From positions 7,494,827 to 7,558,826 of the forward strand of contig NC_084805.1 of the NCBI RefSeq assembly GCF_963583255.1: a stretch of DNA of 64,000 nt, given 5' to 3'. Positions 23,620 to 35,949 of the stretch are shown here, in pieces. A program made the position numbers and the translations under genes. The notes beneath the pieces were generated by a model. That model was not told where the DNA came from, searched no databases, and was given only the letters and a program-made list of their open reading frames with translations. The first letter of the stretch is position 1. Each line of letters opens with the position of its first letter. The stretch is from Pyrus communis. Taxonomy: Eukaryota; Streptophyta; Magnoliopsida; Rosales; Rosaceae.

Positions 23620-23915
23620 GCTTTCTCACACTGGAGAGCTTACACAGATGGGTGTTGAGGAATTAGTTTACCCTCTCGCACTGGAGAGCAATTAGTTTAT
23701 CCTCTCGCACTAGAAAGCATACCTATATCGGTGTCGGGGAATTGGTTTACCCATTTGCACTGGAGGGCAATTAGTTTACCCTATCGCACTATAAAGCAAT
23801 TAGTTTATCCTTTCGCATTGGAGAGCAGACACATATGGGTGTCGGGGAATTGGTTTACCCTCTCACACTGAAGAGCAATTAGTTTATCCTCTCGCACTAG
23901 AGAGCAGACCCAGAA
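23620..23915. repeat. Tandem ~33-bp repeats in the element interior
   Basis: Diverged units built on CTCTCGCACTGGAGAGCA and ATTAGTTTACC occur about nine times. Some are spaced by a longer insert with GGTGTCGGGGAATTGG, so there is a higher-order period as well. They lie in the 3' non-coding part of the gag-only LTR element. Confidence 0.75.
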
Positions 23916-24587
23916 AGGGTTTTGAGCAGTTGTTGTGGACAGTAGTTGAGCCAGGCTTATGAGTAACTTCTTGAATCTTCGTTGAGAGTAAAGAAATAAA
24001 TCAACTGTGCTGGAAGGTAGAAACTGCATAACAAACTAGATAATCTTCGACTTGCGAGGCCTTGTTCGTCGAGATGCTTAAGACTTCAAACTTATTTAGA
24101 AAAGCCCAAACGGGGTTCATGGGGTGATGGAGGCTTCCCCTACTTGTGTAAGCCGTTTCGTTGACTTGTCAAGATATTAGTCACATCGGCCCTCATTTGT
24201 CAGCTTCTCAAGATATTGCTTCCACTTCAGGAAGCCGTTGGTAGTATGGCCCGATACTTGATGGAATGCGCAATACTTTGTATGATCCAGCCTAGTAAGA
24301 TTGCTTTTCATGGGTGGCGGCAATTCGAACCAAGGTTCGTTCTTAAGCTTGCGGAGAATTTGGCCGATTGGAACTGTGAACTTGGTGAATGTTTCAGGCT
24401 TTGAGTCTTCTTTGGTAGGGAATGTTCCATGTGCTTTTTTTTTTCTTTTTCCGACTCATTTTTGTTAGATTGCTTGGCCTCGTCCTATAGTGCATGCTTT
24501 TCTACCAAAGCATACGAAGCTGTTAGGGTCAGTTCTTCTCCTATGATCAGTTTTCTGAATAAAGGGTGTTTGGTGGGAAGCCTATTT

Positions 24588-25657
24588 CTAAATGCTACCA
24601 TTGCTATGTCTTTTTTTGCAGCCAACAATCTTGGCCTTCTCCACTTTGAACCTCTTGACATAGTCGCGAATTGTCTCCCAAGGGTCTTTTACGATGTTGA
24701 AGAGATGGTCAGATGTCCTTTTGATTGAGCGGTTAGACGAATACTCCTTAATGAAAAGAAAGGAAAATTCGTTGAAACTCTGGATTGACTGCAGTAGTAG
24801 AGTGTGAAACCAGTCTTGCAACTTGCCTTGCAAAGTTGCGGCAAAAATTTTGCACATAAGCGCATCATTGTTCCTGTAGAGGATCATGGTACTGCGGTAG
24901 TGCTTGAGATGTTGATCCGGATCTTTTTCTCCTTTGTATGGAGTGAAGTGAGGCATAGTGATCCCGCAAGGTGGATCTGTCCGATCGATCTCATTCGTGA
25001 ATGGTGACATGCTTATGTTGGTCATGTCTCATCGAAATACATCGTCAGCAACCTCGTTACGTTGGAAATTGCACAATCGTTCAGTTATGAGCCTTTCAAC
25101 TTCTTCTTGAATTTGCCTCTGCTGGGGTAGTGGAACTTTCGGTTGCCCTCGGTCGCTACCTATAGGTTTGGGCCGTTCTTCCCTATGCTCGACTCGTCTA
25201 TGTCGCAATTGTGGTGTATGTGGCATGTTCCTGGCAGGCGAACGGGCTGCTCGCAGGCTGCCAGTTGAACTTGAGTCAGATTGAGTGACTGCTTCTCTCC
25301 GTCTGCCATGCTACCCACTCTGATGTGAGGTGGAGGATACTTCTTACGACCTAGTTGTGAATGAACACTTCGCCTGGAAGGTTGTCCATGTTGATAATCA
25401 GAGGGTGACCTCAACCGTGAACGTATACTCGTCCGTGGGCTTGATCGGGAATGTAAGCTCATCCGCATGCTAAGATAAGAGTATACGCTATCCCAATGAC
25501 CCAGGCGGGAGTGTAAACTACCAGAACGCTTGGATCGTGGCTGGTTGATGGGCTGCTTGCGAAGATGCTGGTGGAGAGGTTCATCTGCCCTTGTTCTACT
25601 TCTAGACACCTCGTCCGGGGCACATTGGATCTCAGTGCGTTGCAAGATTTGATTCAC
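24588..25657 (-). pseudogene. Ty3/gypsy-type gag, frame-broken
   Basis: On the - strand the N-terminal part is an Arg/Ser-rich, probably disordered stretch (25657-25160). It continues after frame changes through 25226-25029 to the capsid-like domain (24588-25025). That domain has the Retrotrans_gag pattern: PHFTPYKGEKDPDQHLKHY, then LQGKLQDWFHTLL, and FNEFSFLFIKEYSSN. No zinc knuckle is found. At least two frame shifts separate the pieces, so this copy would not make a full Gag. Confidence 0.7.
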
Positions 25658-26355
25658 TAAGGTTGTCTGTTGTGCAGGGCACTCGTCAACTCTATGACTT
25701 GTTGAGACAAGTGTTGTTCACCATTTGGATTAGAAGAGCTTGGTCCTTGAGTAGTGGAAGTGTAGTAGGCTTCGGGCGCGAGATTTGAATTAGGAAATGT
25801 CGAATTCAAGGAGAAACGTGATGAAAATACCCTCGGTTCAATCGTAGGCCCATAAATTTAAAGCTGGGATGGTTGAACTACTCTTGGACCGATTTGGGCT
25901 GCTTGGAATGCCACAGGAGCATGTTGGGTGACGGGAGCAGGCTAGGTTGCCAGAGCAGGCTAGGCCACGGGAGTGGGCTGCTTGGCGTGTGGTGCACGCG
26001 GGTGCGAGGCTTGGGCTCTACTTGGTAACACGTTGGGCGTGGAGTGACTTGGCTTGGGTCGTGACCTTGGTGTCATGGGTCTTGGATGGCATGGCTTGGG
26101 TTTACCTAGATGGCATGGCTCCCGTGGTGGAAACTCGCGGTGGTGGTGCTGCTCCACTTATTGTCACATTTAACCTCGTGGATCGTCGTGGTCCCATCTC
26201 TTGAATATTGGAATTTTCACTTGTTGAATTTTCTAAATTTCTTGGATGTGAGAGTCTTCTACGAGTGTGGGACTCAACTCTCAATGAAAGCACCAATTTG
26301 TGGATGCAAATTTCTTCCTCCTTGTTCATGGACAAAATTGCACCTACAAAACAAA

Positions 26356-26894
26356 TAACACCTTAGGTCAAGGCCAATAGCCTGACACGCCCATAATGAT
26401 TTTTTTGGGGGGGGGGGGGTGTGGTGCTTTGGCCGAAGAATCTCCGATGCCAAAGTTAGAATTTTGAGGAAAAAATGTTTGGAGATTTTTGAATATTTAG
26501 CAAGAGTGTAGACCTAGGTTTTTAGAGAAAATGGAGTAGTATATATAGGGCATGGCGGGCTTCCTTGGGGGAGAAGGTGGCCGGCCCTTGGTGGTGTTTT
26601 TGAGTGTATTTTGTAGTTAACTGGTAATTTAATTAGCCATTAATAGATTAATTAGGTAATAAATCTATTAATTAGGTAATTAACATAATTTAAAAAGAAT
26701 GTTTTGGGGGTTACCTTGTGGAGAAGATGGATGAAATAGGTTTTGAATAAATACCTATTTTGGGCACTTTTGACTTGATTGTGGGATGATTGTCCACTGC
26801 TCGTGCGTGAGAATTTCGGTGCTCCTCAAGGGTAGTTTTGTTCTTTCTGCCCAAAAATCCACGTGTCGTCTCTTGATTATTTTTGGCTCCACAA
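26356..26894 (-). repeat. 5' LTR of the gag-only element
   Basis: The right-hand copy of the 540-bp repeat, which is the 5' LTR in the element's - orientation. The interior immediately to its left carries the AATTGGTGCTTTCATTGAG motif typical near the start of plant gypsy interiors. Confidence 0.8.
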
Positions 26895-27401
26895 TTATAT
26901 TCGACACTTATATGTACCAAAGAAAAGAATCGAGATGTTCATTCGATCCAAGCACTAAGAGTGTACACATTGAAACATTGTCTCCGATTGGGTAGAACCA
27001 ATTCTTGAGGACACACTAATGAAGCATTGACGAAGAACAATTTCTACACTCTAAAATACAAGTATTTTTTGGTTATTTTGTTGATTTTATTTAATTAATT
27101 GTGGCAATAAAAAATTTCGTATGCTAATATTTATCTTATGTGATTTGTTATCGGAAAAGTAGCATCCACATCGCTAATTTTTTTCAATAAAAAAGGGTGA
27201 AACCACTATTAAGAGAAGTTGCACTCATAATGTATCAATGAGAAAACGTCTAGATGGCTCCAAGATGTGGACTTGCAACAATTGCAAGTGCTCGTATACA
27301 ATTTTATACATTTGTGAGGTACCACACAAATTATTATTCATAAATTGGGTGAATAATTTAATTTACTTTTATTTAATTTTTCAATTTTAAAATGTTTTTT
27401 G
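26895..27401. other. Spacer between LTR element and TRIM
   Basis: AT-rich sequence with no supported coding and no terminal repeats that I can pair. Confidence 0.35.
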
Positions 27402-27763
27402 GTTTGAGAATATGAAGGTAAAAGAGTTCATATTGGTAAAAAGAGAAACCTTGCAAGAGCTTGTAAGAGGTTGGGCCACTCCCCATGTTGCCAATTGGTT
27501 TTACGGTGGAACCTCAACTTTCTTCATGATATTAGAGCAGGTTGTCTCATATGTGAGCCAAATGGCCACATGCACTCCAGGTCACCCTGTTGTGTTGTCC
27601 ATGTGTTAGGCTTGAAACTTCGCCACACGCGACGGGGCGTGTTGATAATGAAGGTAAATGAGCCTAACATTGGTGAAAGGGAAAACCTTGAAAAAGCTTA
27701 TAAGAGATTGGGTTACTCCCCGTATTGCTATTTGGTTTTATGATAAAACTTCAACCTTCTTCA
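27402..27763 (+). mobile_element. TRIM-like miniature LTR retrotransposon
   Basis: Two diverged direct copies (about 27402-27536 and 27640-27763) each contain AATGAAGGTAAA-like and ACTCCCC.TTGC words and end in TTCTTCA. Right after the first copy comes TGATATTAGAGCAGG, close to the initiator-Met primer-binding word TGGTATCAGAGC. Right before the second copy is a purine-rich GACGGGGCG. A ~100-bp interior between LTRs of about 125-135 bp is the size class of TRIMs. No coding capacity. Confidence 0.6.
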
Positions 27764-27899
27764 CTTGGTTCTAAACCCAGAAAAGAGTATATATTGCTCA
27801 ATGTGAATCATTTTTAGGAAATTTTCTAGCACTTCAAAATTTGAGATAGAGAGTAGTTGAGGCAAGACAATGGTGTTTCTTAGTCTCTTAAACTTCTAA

Positions 27900-27994
27900 A
27901 TTGATGACGAATCAAACACCAAGGACGGATTCCTCAATTGCATATGCATTCCAAACTTTGACAAGAGAGATGGTTGACATGAAGATGATGTAGA
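27900..27994 (+). pseudogene. hAT-type (DUF659-like) relic, left piece
   Basis: A short + strand reading around 27918-27985 (SSIAYAFQTLTREMVDMK) resembles the region just before the DUF659 domain of plant hAT-derived proteins. It breaks off exactly at the copia target site, and the matching piece resumes at 60077 on the far side of the copia element. Confidence 0.5.
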
Positions 27995-28406
27995 TGATAG
28001 AAATTAGGTAGTTCACAGGATTAAAAATGGATGTCGTCTAGACTATCGATCATAATATGGTGTGAAGGATATGAATAGAGAGTGAGAATGAAATTGAATG
28101 AATCTGACAGAAAGGGATTTGACAAATATATACAGATGGAAATAACCTTTCTGGAGAAGTTGTATTCTTCAGAGGAAGTCATAACTTTTTACGTTGAAAT
28201 ACAACTGTTCATATCTTTTTAGAATTCTTTTTCTTGAAAATATCCTTTTAGAATTAATTAATTAATTAATTATAGTATTTCCTTTATTAATTAATTAACT
28301 TATTTCACTACAATCATATGTATATTAGTACACCAATGTTATGGTGTACCTTCACACATGATTACACATATTGTAAAAACCATGTTATCATAATCATATT
28401 CCAACA
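27995..28406 (-). repeat. 3' LTR of the copia element
   Basis: 412-bp copy of 59686-60076, about 20 bp longer, with extra AT-rich sequence near 28225-28280 (an expanded TTAATTAATTAA run). The adjacent interior sequence carries the polypurine tract. Confidence 0.85.
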
Positions 28407-28416
28407 TCTCCCACTT

Positions 28417-31400
28417 GATTACGATGACATAAATTGTTTCCTATTATGATTTGTTTCTTAAGAGTCTTACTCATAAACAAATTGAATGTAACATAGATAT
28501 GTGGCTTCTTTACCTGGTGCGCACCATTCCATTGTATTTGATAACATTTTACTCTTTAGTAAAATGACATCATATCCAAGTAACTAGGAAAAATAATCCA
28601 TACCCAGTTACAAATGATGACTTAGTCCCGCACTATAAACCACGGTGTTATATAAATTATTTCTTAAAGCTTATTACGGATTTTACTTTCAAGTGATTTA
28701 TTATAACTTGGTTACCTTGTTAGTGCCCTCTATCTTTAATCGACCAAGTACTAAAGAACCAGATAGAGTCACATCTACTTGTGGATGTTTCAGGTGTCCT
28801 TGAAGCCATACAATGATGCCTGCCGCATGTCTTACACTACAACACATCTAGATGTTTTGCAAACCCATTGTAGTCACATGCTCTTTGAATTTTTTCAGAG
28901 ACAATCCATTGGTCATTGGATTAGCCACCATCTCTTCGGAGGGTATGTAGTCAACCTTTACCTCTCATCTCTTCACTATATCTTGTATATAGTGATATTT
29001 ACTATCAATTTGTTTTCCCTTGGAACTATTTGCTTTACTCTTTATTAGAAAGATGACGGACTTACTATCACAAAACACATTGATGGGCTTCTTAGGTATA
29101 CTTATATTTCAATTATCGATAAATCGTTTAGCCATACTGCAGTACTTATTGCTATGCTACAAGATATATATTCTGCTTCTATGGTAGACTTTGCAACACA
29201 CCCTTGTTTTTTACTTAACCAAGAAACAACTGTTCCACCAAACAAGACAATGTTACCACTTGTTGATTTTCTGTCGTCCAAGTCGCCTGCAAAATCTGCA
29301 TTGCAATAACAAACTAAATCCAGATCATTTAATCAGAAACAAAATTTCATACTTGGGTGCCTTTTAGATATCTAATAATTCTCTTTATTGCCATCCAATG
29401 TTGATTTCCAGGGTTGGATTGATATATACTTACCAATCCAATTGCATGACATATGTCAGGTTTTGTGATAGTCATAGCATACATCAAACTTCCAACTGCT
29501 TGGGCATAAGGAATATTTTGCATATCAATGATGTCTTGCTTCTGTACTAGACACATATTTTTGGAAAGCATCATTCCTTTACAAATAAGTATACTAGATA
29601 ACTGGCTTGCAATCTTGCATATTAAATCTTTTAAATATTTTATTCAGATAATTTTGTTGATCTAAATAGAGCATTTTGGCATCTCTATCCCTAGTAATTT
29701 TAATTCCTAGAACATAAGATGCTTCTCCCATATCTTTCATTTCAAATTTAGACCTAAACCCTAAAGACCTTAACATAAGTAACTTAGTGCTTCATAATAC
29801 AAAGTACGTTTGGAAGGGTTTTGGTCTAGTTGGGTTCGAATCCCATTCCCTTCTTGTGGCTCGTGTTAAACTTGGTGTCAATCAGCTTTGATGAAACAAA
29901 TTGTGTCTAGACTGTGTGCTATTGTAAGAAGATCAAAAAAAAAATTTCGAGCTAGGTATGCTCTCCTGCTTTTCTATTACTTTCGATGAGTAGGCTCGTA
30001 GTCAGAATTTGTATAAGTATTCTTTATAATTATATAATTTAAAAAAAAATTTAAAATGGAAATTTTTATACCATTTTTCAAGCAATAGCTTTCTCTATTT
30101 CCTAGAACCAGGGGTCTCCAAGCTGGGTCGAAGACTGGTTACCTGCAAGTAAGATGTCATCTACATATAGTGACAACATACAAAAATTATCTTGGCACTT
30201 CCAAGAGTAAACACAATGATCCAATGGATTTAATTTATAGCCCATTTGCATAATGACTTGGTGGAACTTTAAATACCATCGTCTTGATGATTGTTTAAGG
30301 TCGTACAATGACTTTCTTAATTTATAGACTTTTTTCATGTCCTTTGATATGATATCCTTCGGGTTGAATCATATAGATGTCTTACTTCAAATATCCATTT
30401 AAGAATGTTGTTTTGACATCTAACTAGTGAAGTTCTAAATCCATTCTAGCAACAATTGCCATAAGAATACGAATGGATGTAAACTTCGCAACTGGAGAGT
30501 AAGTGTCCACAAAATCTATACTGGATTTTTGAGTATAACCCTTAGCTACAAGTTGAGCCTTAAACTTAGCTAGGGTACCATATGATTTATACTTCTTATG
30601 AAGGGCTCACTTACAACCGATGGGCTTTCTTCCATCAGGTAGATCAAATAAATTCCCAAACTTCATTTTTCTTTATGGAATCGAGTTCTTCATTCATGGC
30701 TTGTTGCCATTGTTCAGACTCAACACTATTAATTGCTTCTTTATAGTTCCATGGGTCTGGATCTCCCACTAAATGATCCACCTACTCAAGATTGAAAATA
30801 AAGTGATTTTTCAATCTTCTAGATGGTTCCCTTTTTCTTTTACTCCCACTGATTTTATCATTTCTCCCACTATTTATATCTTCCATGATAATATCATGAT
30901 TATCATCCATGTGTGTGTCATGATGGATATTGTTATGATCACCCATGTTTATGTCTCCCACTTGATCATTGTTAATGTCATGATCATGAGACGAGTCTAA
31001 ATCAAGATGGAAATCTTGATCTTCTGTAAGGGAATTTCTTCTTCTTCCAAAGATTCCAATTTTTGTATTGTATGAACCAAATCAGTAGTTTCAATAAAAT
31101 TAGCATCTCTACTTTCGATCAATCTTTTCTCAAGATGATAAAACCTATATCTGACACTATTATCAATATATCCTATAATTTACATTCCAAAGTCTTTGCT
31201 TGTAATTTATCTCTTAATGGCTTTGGAATGAGGACATGCACCTTACAACCCCAAACTTTTAAGTTTAATAAATCTAGTTTTTGCGCATGCCATAATTCAT
31301 ATGGAGTCAATGGTTTTGCTTTTGTATGAACTCTATTCAATATAGAAGCCCCAAAAATGTAGAGGTAAGTCAGCATAAGACATCATAGATTGCATTATAT

Positions 31401-32430
31401 CTATTAGAGTTCGATTTCTTCTTTCTGCGATTCCATTTTGTTGCGGTGTATAAGGTATAGTATAATTATGCCTTATACCATTCTCTTTGCAGAAATCATT
31501 GAAGGCTTCAAATTCTCCACCTCTATCACTATTAAGGGTCTTTATGGATCTTCCCAATTGGTTCTCTAATTCTTCCTTGAACTCTTTAAATTTGTGTAAG
31601 GCTTCATTTTTATGCTGCAAGAAGGAGACATGTCCATAATGGGAATAATTATCGATGAAAGTCACAAAATATTTCATTCCCTTATGGGTTTTAGTTCTCA
31701 TTGGTCCACATAAATCTGTAAGCTCTATCTCAAGTAAATTTGTAGAAGTCCAATGCTGAGAAAATGGTTTTCTAGCCATTTTTCCTTTAATACATGATTC
31801 ACGTGTATCAAAATCATGTGCATTTACTTGAGGCAACATTCCATTTTTACTCATGCATATCATTTTATTTTTATTTATGTGACCTAAACGTAAATGCCAT
31901 AAATATAACAAATTTTGAACAGTAGAGACAGAGGCATACTCGGAAGAAATACTTTTATTAATACAAACTGAGTACATATCATCGACTCTTATTCCCTTTA
32001 CATAAATATAACCCTTTTTCCCAATAGTGAGAGGACCATTCATGAACCTTGTCTCAAAACCTTTATTTTCTAGGACAGAGACAAGATTCCTTCTTATATT
32101 TGGTGAAAACAGAACATTTTTAAGCACAATGGTAGATTTACTATTGTTGATCTTGCAATCTCCTTCACCCAAAACATCGACATAAGTATTGTTGCCCATG
32201 TAGAGACGATGTTCTCCTAGTGCTTTCTCCTTGAAATTGATGAAGTAACTTTTGTCCTTGCATACATGACGAGTTGCTCCTGAGTCTATCCACTATTATC
32301 CTTGATCTTTAGCAATGAGTGCTTCGGAGACAGTCAAAATCAGTTACCTAGGATTTTTGTTGTTCTTGCATCGTTTTGGGCACTTGTACCTATAATGACC
32401 AGTCTCTTCACAGTTGTAACATGCACTCTC
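28417..32430 (-). pseudogene. Copia pol (zinc knuckle, protease, integrase, RT, RNase H), decayed
   Basis: Read leftward on the - strand. The zinc knuckle (CYNCEETGHYRYKC) is near 32420-32370. A protease site (WIDSGATRHVCKDK) is near 32290, directly after in-frame stops. The open frame 31333-32199 holds the GAG-pre-integrase and integrase core, with all three acidic residues visible in TFIDNYS, LNSDRGGEF and NGIAERRNR; the first Cys of the zinc-binding CxxC is Arg (TRESC). Reverse transcriptase pieces include LYVDDILLAGN (about 30150) and FEMKDMGEASYVLG (about 29715). RT and RNase H are split by stops and by a SINE-like insertion (29778-30140). It cannot encode an intact polyprotein. Confidence 0.8.
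29778..30140 (+). mobile_element. SINE-like insertion inside copia RT
   Basis: Reverse-transcriptase homology stops after LLAGN and resumes at the FEMKDM block, with about 360 unrelated bases between. On the + strand these bases contain an A-box-like AGTAACTTAGTGCTTC and a textbook B box GGGTTCGAATCCC about 45 bp apart, then A-rich runs. This fits a tRNA-derived SINE, but the target duplication is not resolved. Confidence 0.5.
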
Positions 32431-32612
32431 CTTTCCTTTGAACTTGTTCTGGTTGCGGTGTCTAAACTTTTTAAAGTTTGGACGCTTGTTACTATTATGT
32501 GGCTTGTGCATGCATTGCTTGTTTTTCTAAGAATCTTCCACTATGAGAAGGTTGGTTCTACCTTGTCCAATTTCCTTTTCCTATAAGTTTTACGAACTTC
32601 TTCAATAACCAA

Positions 32613-33087
32613 TGTTCATACCATACTTGACCAATCCTGAAACTACTGAGCACCGATCAACGTTATATCGTCAAGGACCCACAAGAGTTTCCCTCTAACC
32701 AAGAGGCTAATCACAATGCGACACATGTCAATGTCAGAGGCCAATTACAGCGTGATACATGTCAACATTAGAGGCCAATCACAGCACGACACGTGTCAAA
32801 TTCAGAATAAAGCTAGAAACTCTCTTCTATAAAAGGAGATCATTCACTAGAACTCACTAAAGGAGAACTTGAAACTATGTATTTATGTAAACCCTTCACA
32901 ATTAATGAGAACCCTTCAACTCCGTGGACGTAGCCATTTTGGGTGAACCATGTACATCTTGTGTTTGCTTCCCTATCTCTGTCCATTTACATACTTATCC
33001 ACACTAGTGATCGGAGAAATCTAGCGAAGGTCACAAACTTGACACTTTCTATTGTACTAAAGTCCTCACCGATTTTATGCATCAACA
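32613..33087 (+). repeat. 5' LTR of the Tat element
   Basis: 475 bp, TGTTCATACC to ATCAACA. It contains three tandem 34-bp units (from 32703, 32737 and 32771), each with a GACACRTGTCA-like core, and a TATA box TATAAAA at 32828-32834. The interior follows with TTTGGCGCC. Confidence 0.8.
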
Positions 33088-33089
33088 TT

Positions 33090-33106
33090 TGGCGCCATAT
33101 GTGGGA
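33090..33106 (+). other. Primer-binding site of the Tat element
   Basis: TGGCGCCATATGTGGGA lies 2 bp after the LTR end. The leading TGGCGCC is the usual start of plant gypsy primer sites complementary to a tRNA 3' end; the rest has drifted. Confidence 0.6.
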
Positions 33107-33193
33107 AACATACTTATTCCTACTCTCTCCAGCTTTGTCAAACTGGTTTTCACCATTCGTACACTCTCTTTTGACCAGGCATCCCTCTCCAAC

Positions 33194-34814
33194 ATGGCGA
33201 GTGAAGGAAGCCACAACACGCAAAATGACACCCCTTTCGCGCCTAATGCAAAACAACGAAAGAAGTTTGCTCTTCAGGCTAAAGTCGATGAGCTGGAGGC
33301 TCAGAACAACAAGATAGCGATAAAGAATGAGATCTTCCAGGAGCAGTATGAGAAGGTTTTCGAGATGCTCCACAAGGCTAGACATACTCAAACACACGAG
33401 CTCATTGCCTTTATGGATGTCAACCATTGTTCGGGTACCCCCCAACACGGAGGGTCATCGATATTCAACATGGGAATTCCTGATGAGGAGCGAGCTACGA
33501 ACTAATGTGTTGATCAACATGAAACTTTTCTCAACCTAGCTTCTTCGACCTGAAGTAGGAGAAGTGGAGGAAGGCACCTCCTCGCAGAGGGAGTGGAGGA
33601 TCGAAAGCTGTTTATCGCGACTGTCGGGACTTCCTGAGGCAACGTCGAGAGAACCCTATCTACATAAGCTCAAGGATCAATGATCCAAGGGTTTCTAAAA
33701 GGCTCAGTCCCTTACTAAGGCCTAGGCTAGCTACTAATCTAGGGAAGGAGCGACATATCCTAAAAGAACATGAAGGTATGGAGGACTAGGAAGTATTCTA
33801 ACAACCACACCCTGGGAGCCAATACAGTGAGTCCAAGGAAAAACCACATGCCCTTGACCAAACTTCCCTACTTCCAAGAGGCGATGGAGACTTATGGAAG
33901 AAGACTCCAATGGTACATGACTCCATTCAGTACCCCTTATCCTACAGCTCCTTGAGGAAGTAAACAAGTTAAAGGCCGAACGTCAAGCCGAGATACCTGA
34001 CTGAAACCAACCCAGGCCTGACCCTCTTACAAGGAGGATCCTCAACACCTCATCCAAGTGAAGACAAAGTAGAAGTTTGGCTTACAACTCTATACTGGAA
34101 CAGAGGACCCGATTGAACACCTCAACTTTTTTTGAGTTCACTATGGCATACATGATGCACACCGATGAAGAGCAATGCCTTCTCTTTTTCTCCACCCTCT
34201 CTGGCAAATCTCTAAACTGGTATTACCGTTTTCCACCTGAGACAGTAGACTCATTTGAGGAATTGAGGAAACTGTTTGTCTCTCAACACATCTTCTAGAC
34301 CGATTGCTTGCATTCTGCAGATGACTTGTACACTATTCGCCAGAAGCCGGACGAAGCACTACGACAGTATGTCGTCCGCTTTAGCCATGAGTATTCTCAT
34401 TGCGTTGAGGCGGATGACAAGACCGCCCTCAAGGCCTTCACGGTAAGCCTATATGACTGTTTCTTCAAGTACATGATCAATGCTAACACTTGGAAGACTT
34501 ACTCTAAGGTGATGGCACATGCTTACAACCATGCATCTGCCGAAGCAAGGACATATCAAGGGAAACCCCTTACAGCCATCCCTTATCAGCAAGTGGGGAG
34601 TGGAAGCCAAATCCAACCAAATGAGAAGACCTCAACCTTCCCAACGGTAGCGGCGCGTCCCCTTGCCTTACCTAATGCTTCACCAAGTCAACAGACTTAT
34701 CAATCTCAAGGCAAAAGGAAAGATTTCCATCCTCACCAGTCTCATTTTAGTAAACAGAGTAAAGGGCACTATCGTAATAACCAAGGGTATCGCCACGATA
34801 ATGCCCGCCCCTAG
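33194..34814 (+). pseudogene. Tat-lineage gag, broken
   Basis: The ATG at 33194 opens a frame with a heptad-like coiled coil (QAKVDELEAQNNKIAIKNEI). It is lost after about 33505 and picked up again in the capsid domain 34077-34814. That domain has the Retrotrans_gag words LLFFSTLSGKSLNWYYRF and FEELRKLFVSQ, then an in-frame TAG at about 34299 before the frame continues with RQKPDEALRQYVVRF. The C-terminal part is Gln/Ser/His-rich. Several frame breaks rule out a full-length Gag. Confidence 0.75.
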
Positions 34815-35334
34815 GCAGTCAATGCAGTGGGCCAAACACGTGTCAAGACAGGCCCTACCCCGAGGTATGAGACATACACGCCTTTGAATGCCACATGCTT
34901 GACCATTTACCCCAGTATAGTTCACCTAATACCGAAGCCAAAGCCGAGGCAGCCGGATTACAAGTCTATGAAGAACATGGGCATGTTTTGTTGTTATCAC
35001 GAGTATAACGGTTGAGAAGTGTATCATCCTCCATGACCATATCGAAGCTTTGGCACGTGAAGGAAAAATTGATCAATTCCTCCTTCACCCTCCAAGGGAT
35101 AACCGTAGCCAACGCCAAATAAATGTGATGTATTCCATAAAGGGTGGTACACCCATGTCTGAATCTTCTAATAGGGCCATGAAACATAATGAACAAACTT
35201 TGAGGCCTGGCCATCAAGTGTTTAACGTGGAAAACGTCAGGGGAGGCAAGTTTTGAAAACCTAACTAGGATCCAATATGCTTTTACCCTGATGAAGAAAG
35301 AGGTATCATTTACATTCACAACAACCCACTGATC

Positions 35335-35889
35335 GTGGAGGCTAACATAGCTAACTTTGATGTACGACGAATCCTTGTAGACACGGGGGCTTCAGTAAAT
35401 ATCATGTTCACTGAATCTTTCAGGGCACTTAATGTAGCTGAAAACTTGCTCGACCACTCGGTTTCTCCTTTGATAAGCTTCTTTGGTGATATCGTGCAAC
35501 CTTTAGGAAGCATACACTTACCCTTCACCATTGGTACAGGCTCTTATACAGTCACCATTACCACTAACTTCCTGGTGGTTGACTGCCCAACGACATACAA
35601 TGTCATCTTTGGGCACGTAGACATCAATGATCTCAAGGCCATGGTATCTACACATATGTTGTTGATGAAATTTCCAACCCCCTCTGACAATGGTTACATC
35701 AGAGGAGATCAACTTAGTGCACAATCATGTTACAACATTTTAGTCAAGCAACAACACCTGCCTGTGCCCAAGGAAACCCTTTTTATACATGACCAAGTCA
35801 TAAAGACCAACACGGATGAAGCCAACTTGGGTCTTCATGATGGCAACAGTCAACCTGACAATCTTCGAGATGATTTTTTCACCTCGTAA
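35335..35889 (+). pseudogene. Tat-lineage aspartic protease segment
   Basis: The retropepsin active-site word is visible as RRILVDTGASVNIMF, followed by the flap and DYNVIFGH-type region (PTTYNVIFGHVDIND). The segment ends in a stop at 35887-35889, before the reverse-transcriptase frame. Confidence 0.75.
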
Positions 35890-35949
35890 GCACAACCTGT
35901 TGAAGAGTTAAAGAATGTCTCTATCTTAAAAGATTATCTAAATCGCATA

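Larger units (their letters stand above)
22333..26894 (-). mobile_element. Non-autonomous LTR retrotransposon with gag remnant only
   Basis: Two direct copies of about 540 bp (22333-22872 and 26356-26894) bound a 3.48-kb interior. TTAT lies just outside both ends (22329-22332 and 26895-26898), consistent with a short target duplication. Orientation is -: inside the right copy the interior begins with the plant motif AATTGGTGCTTTCATTGAG on the - strand (near 26285-26305), and a purine-rich GGTGTGGGGCAT precedes the left copy. Only gag-like coding is found (24588-25657, -); protease, reverse transcriptase and integrase are absent. On the - strand the LTR reads TTGTGG...GTGTTA, which is not the canonical TG...CA. 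The two LTRs differ by many substitutions, so the insertion is old. Confidence 0.8.

Noticed and set aside
29800..29880. tRNA gene suggested by a perfect B box
   Set aside because: The A box is weak and no acceptor or anticodon stems pair; a SINE head fits better.
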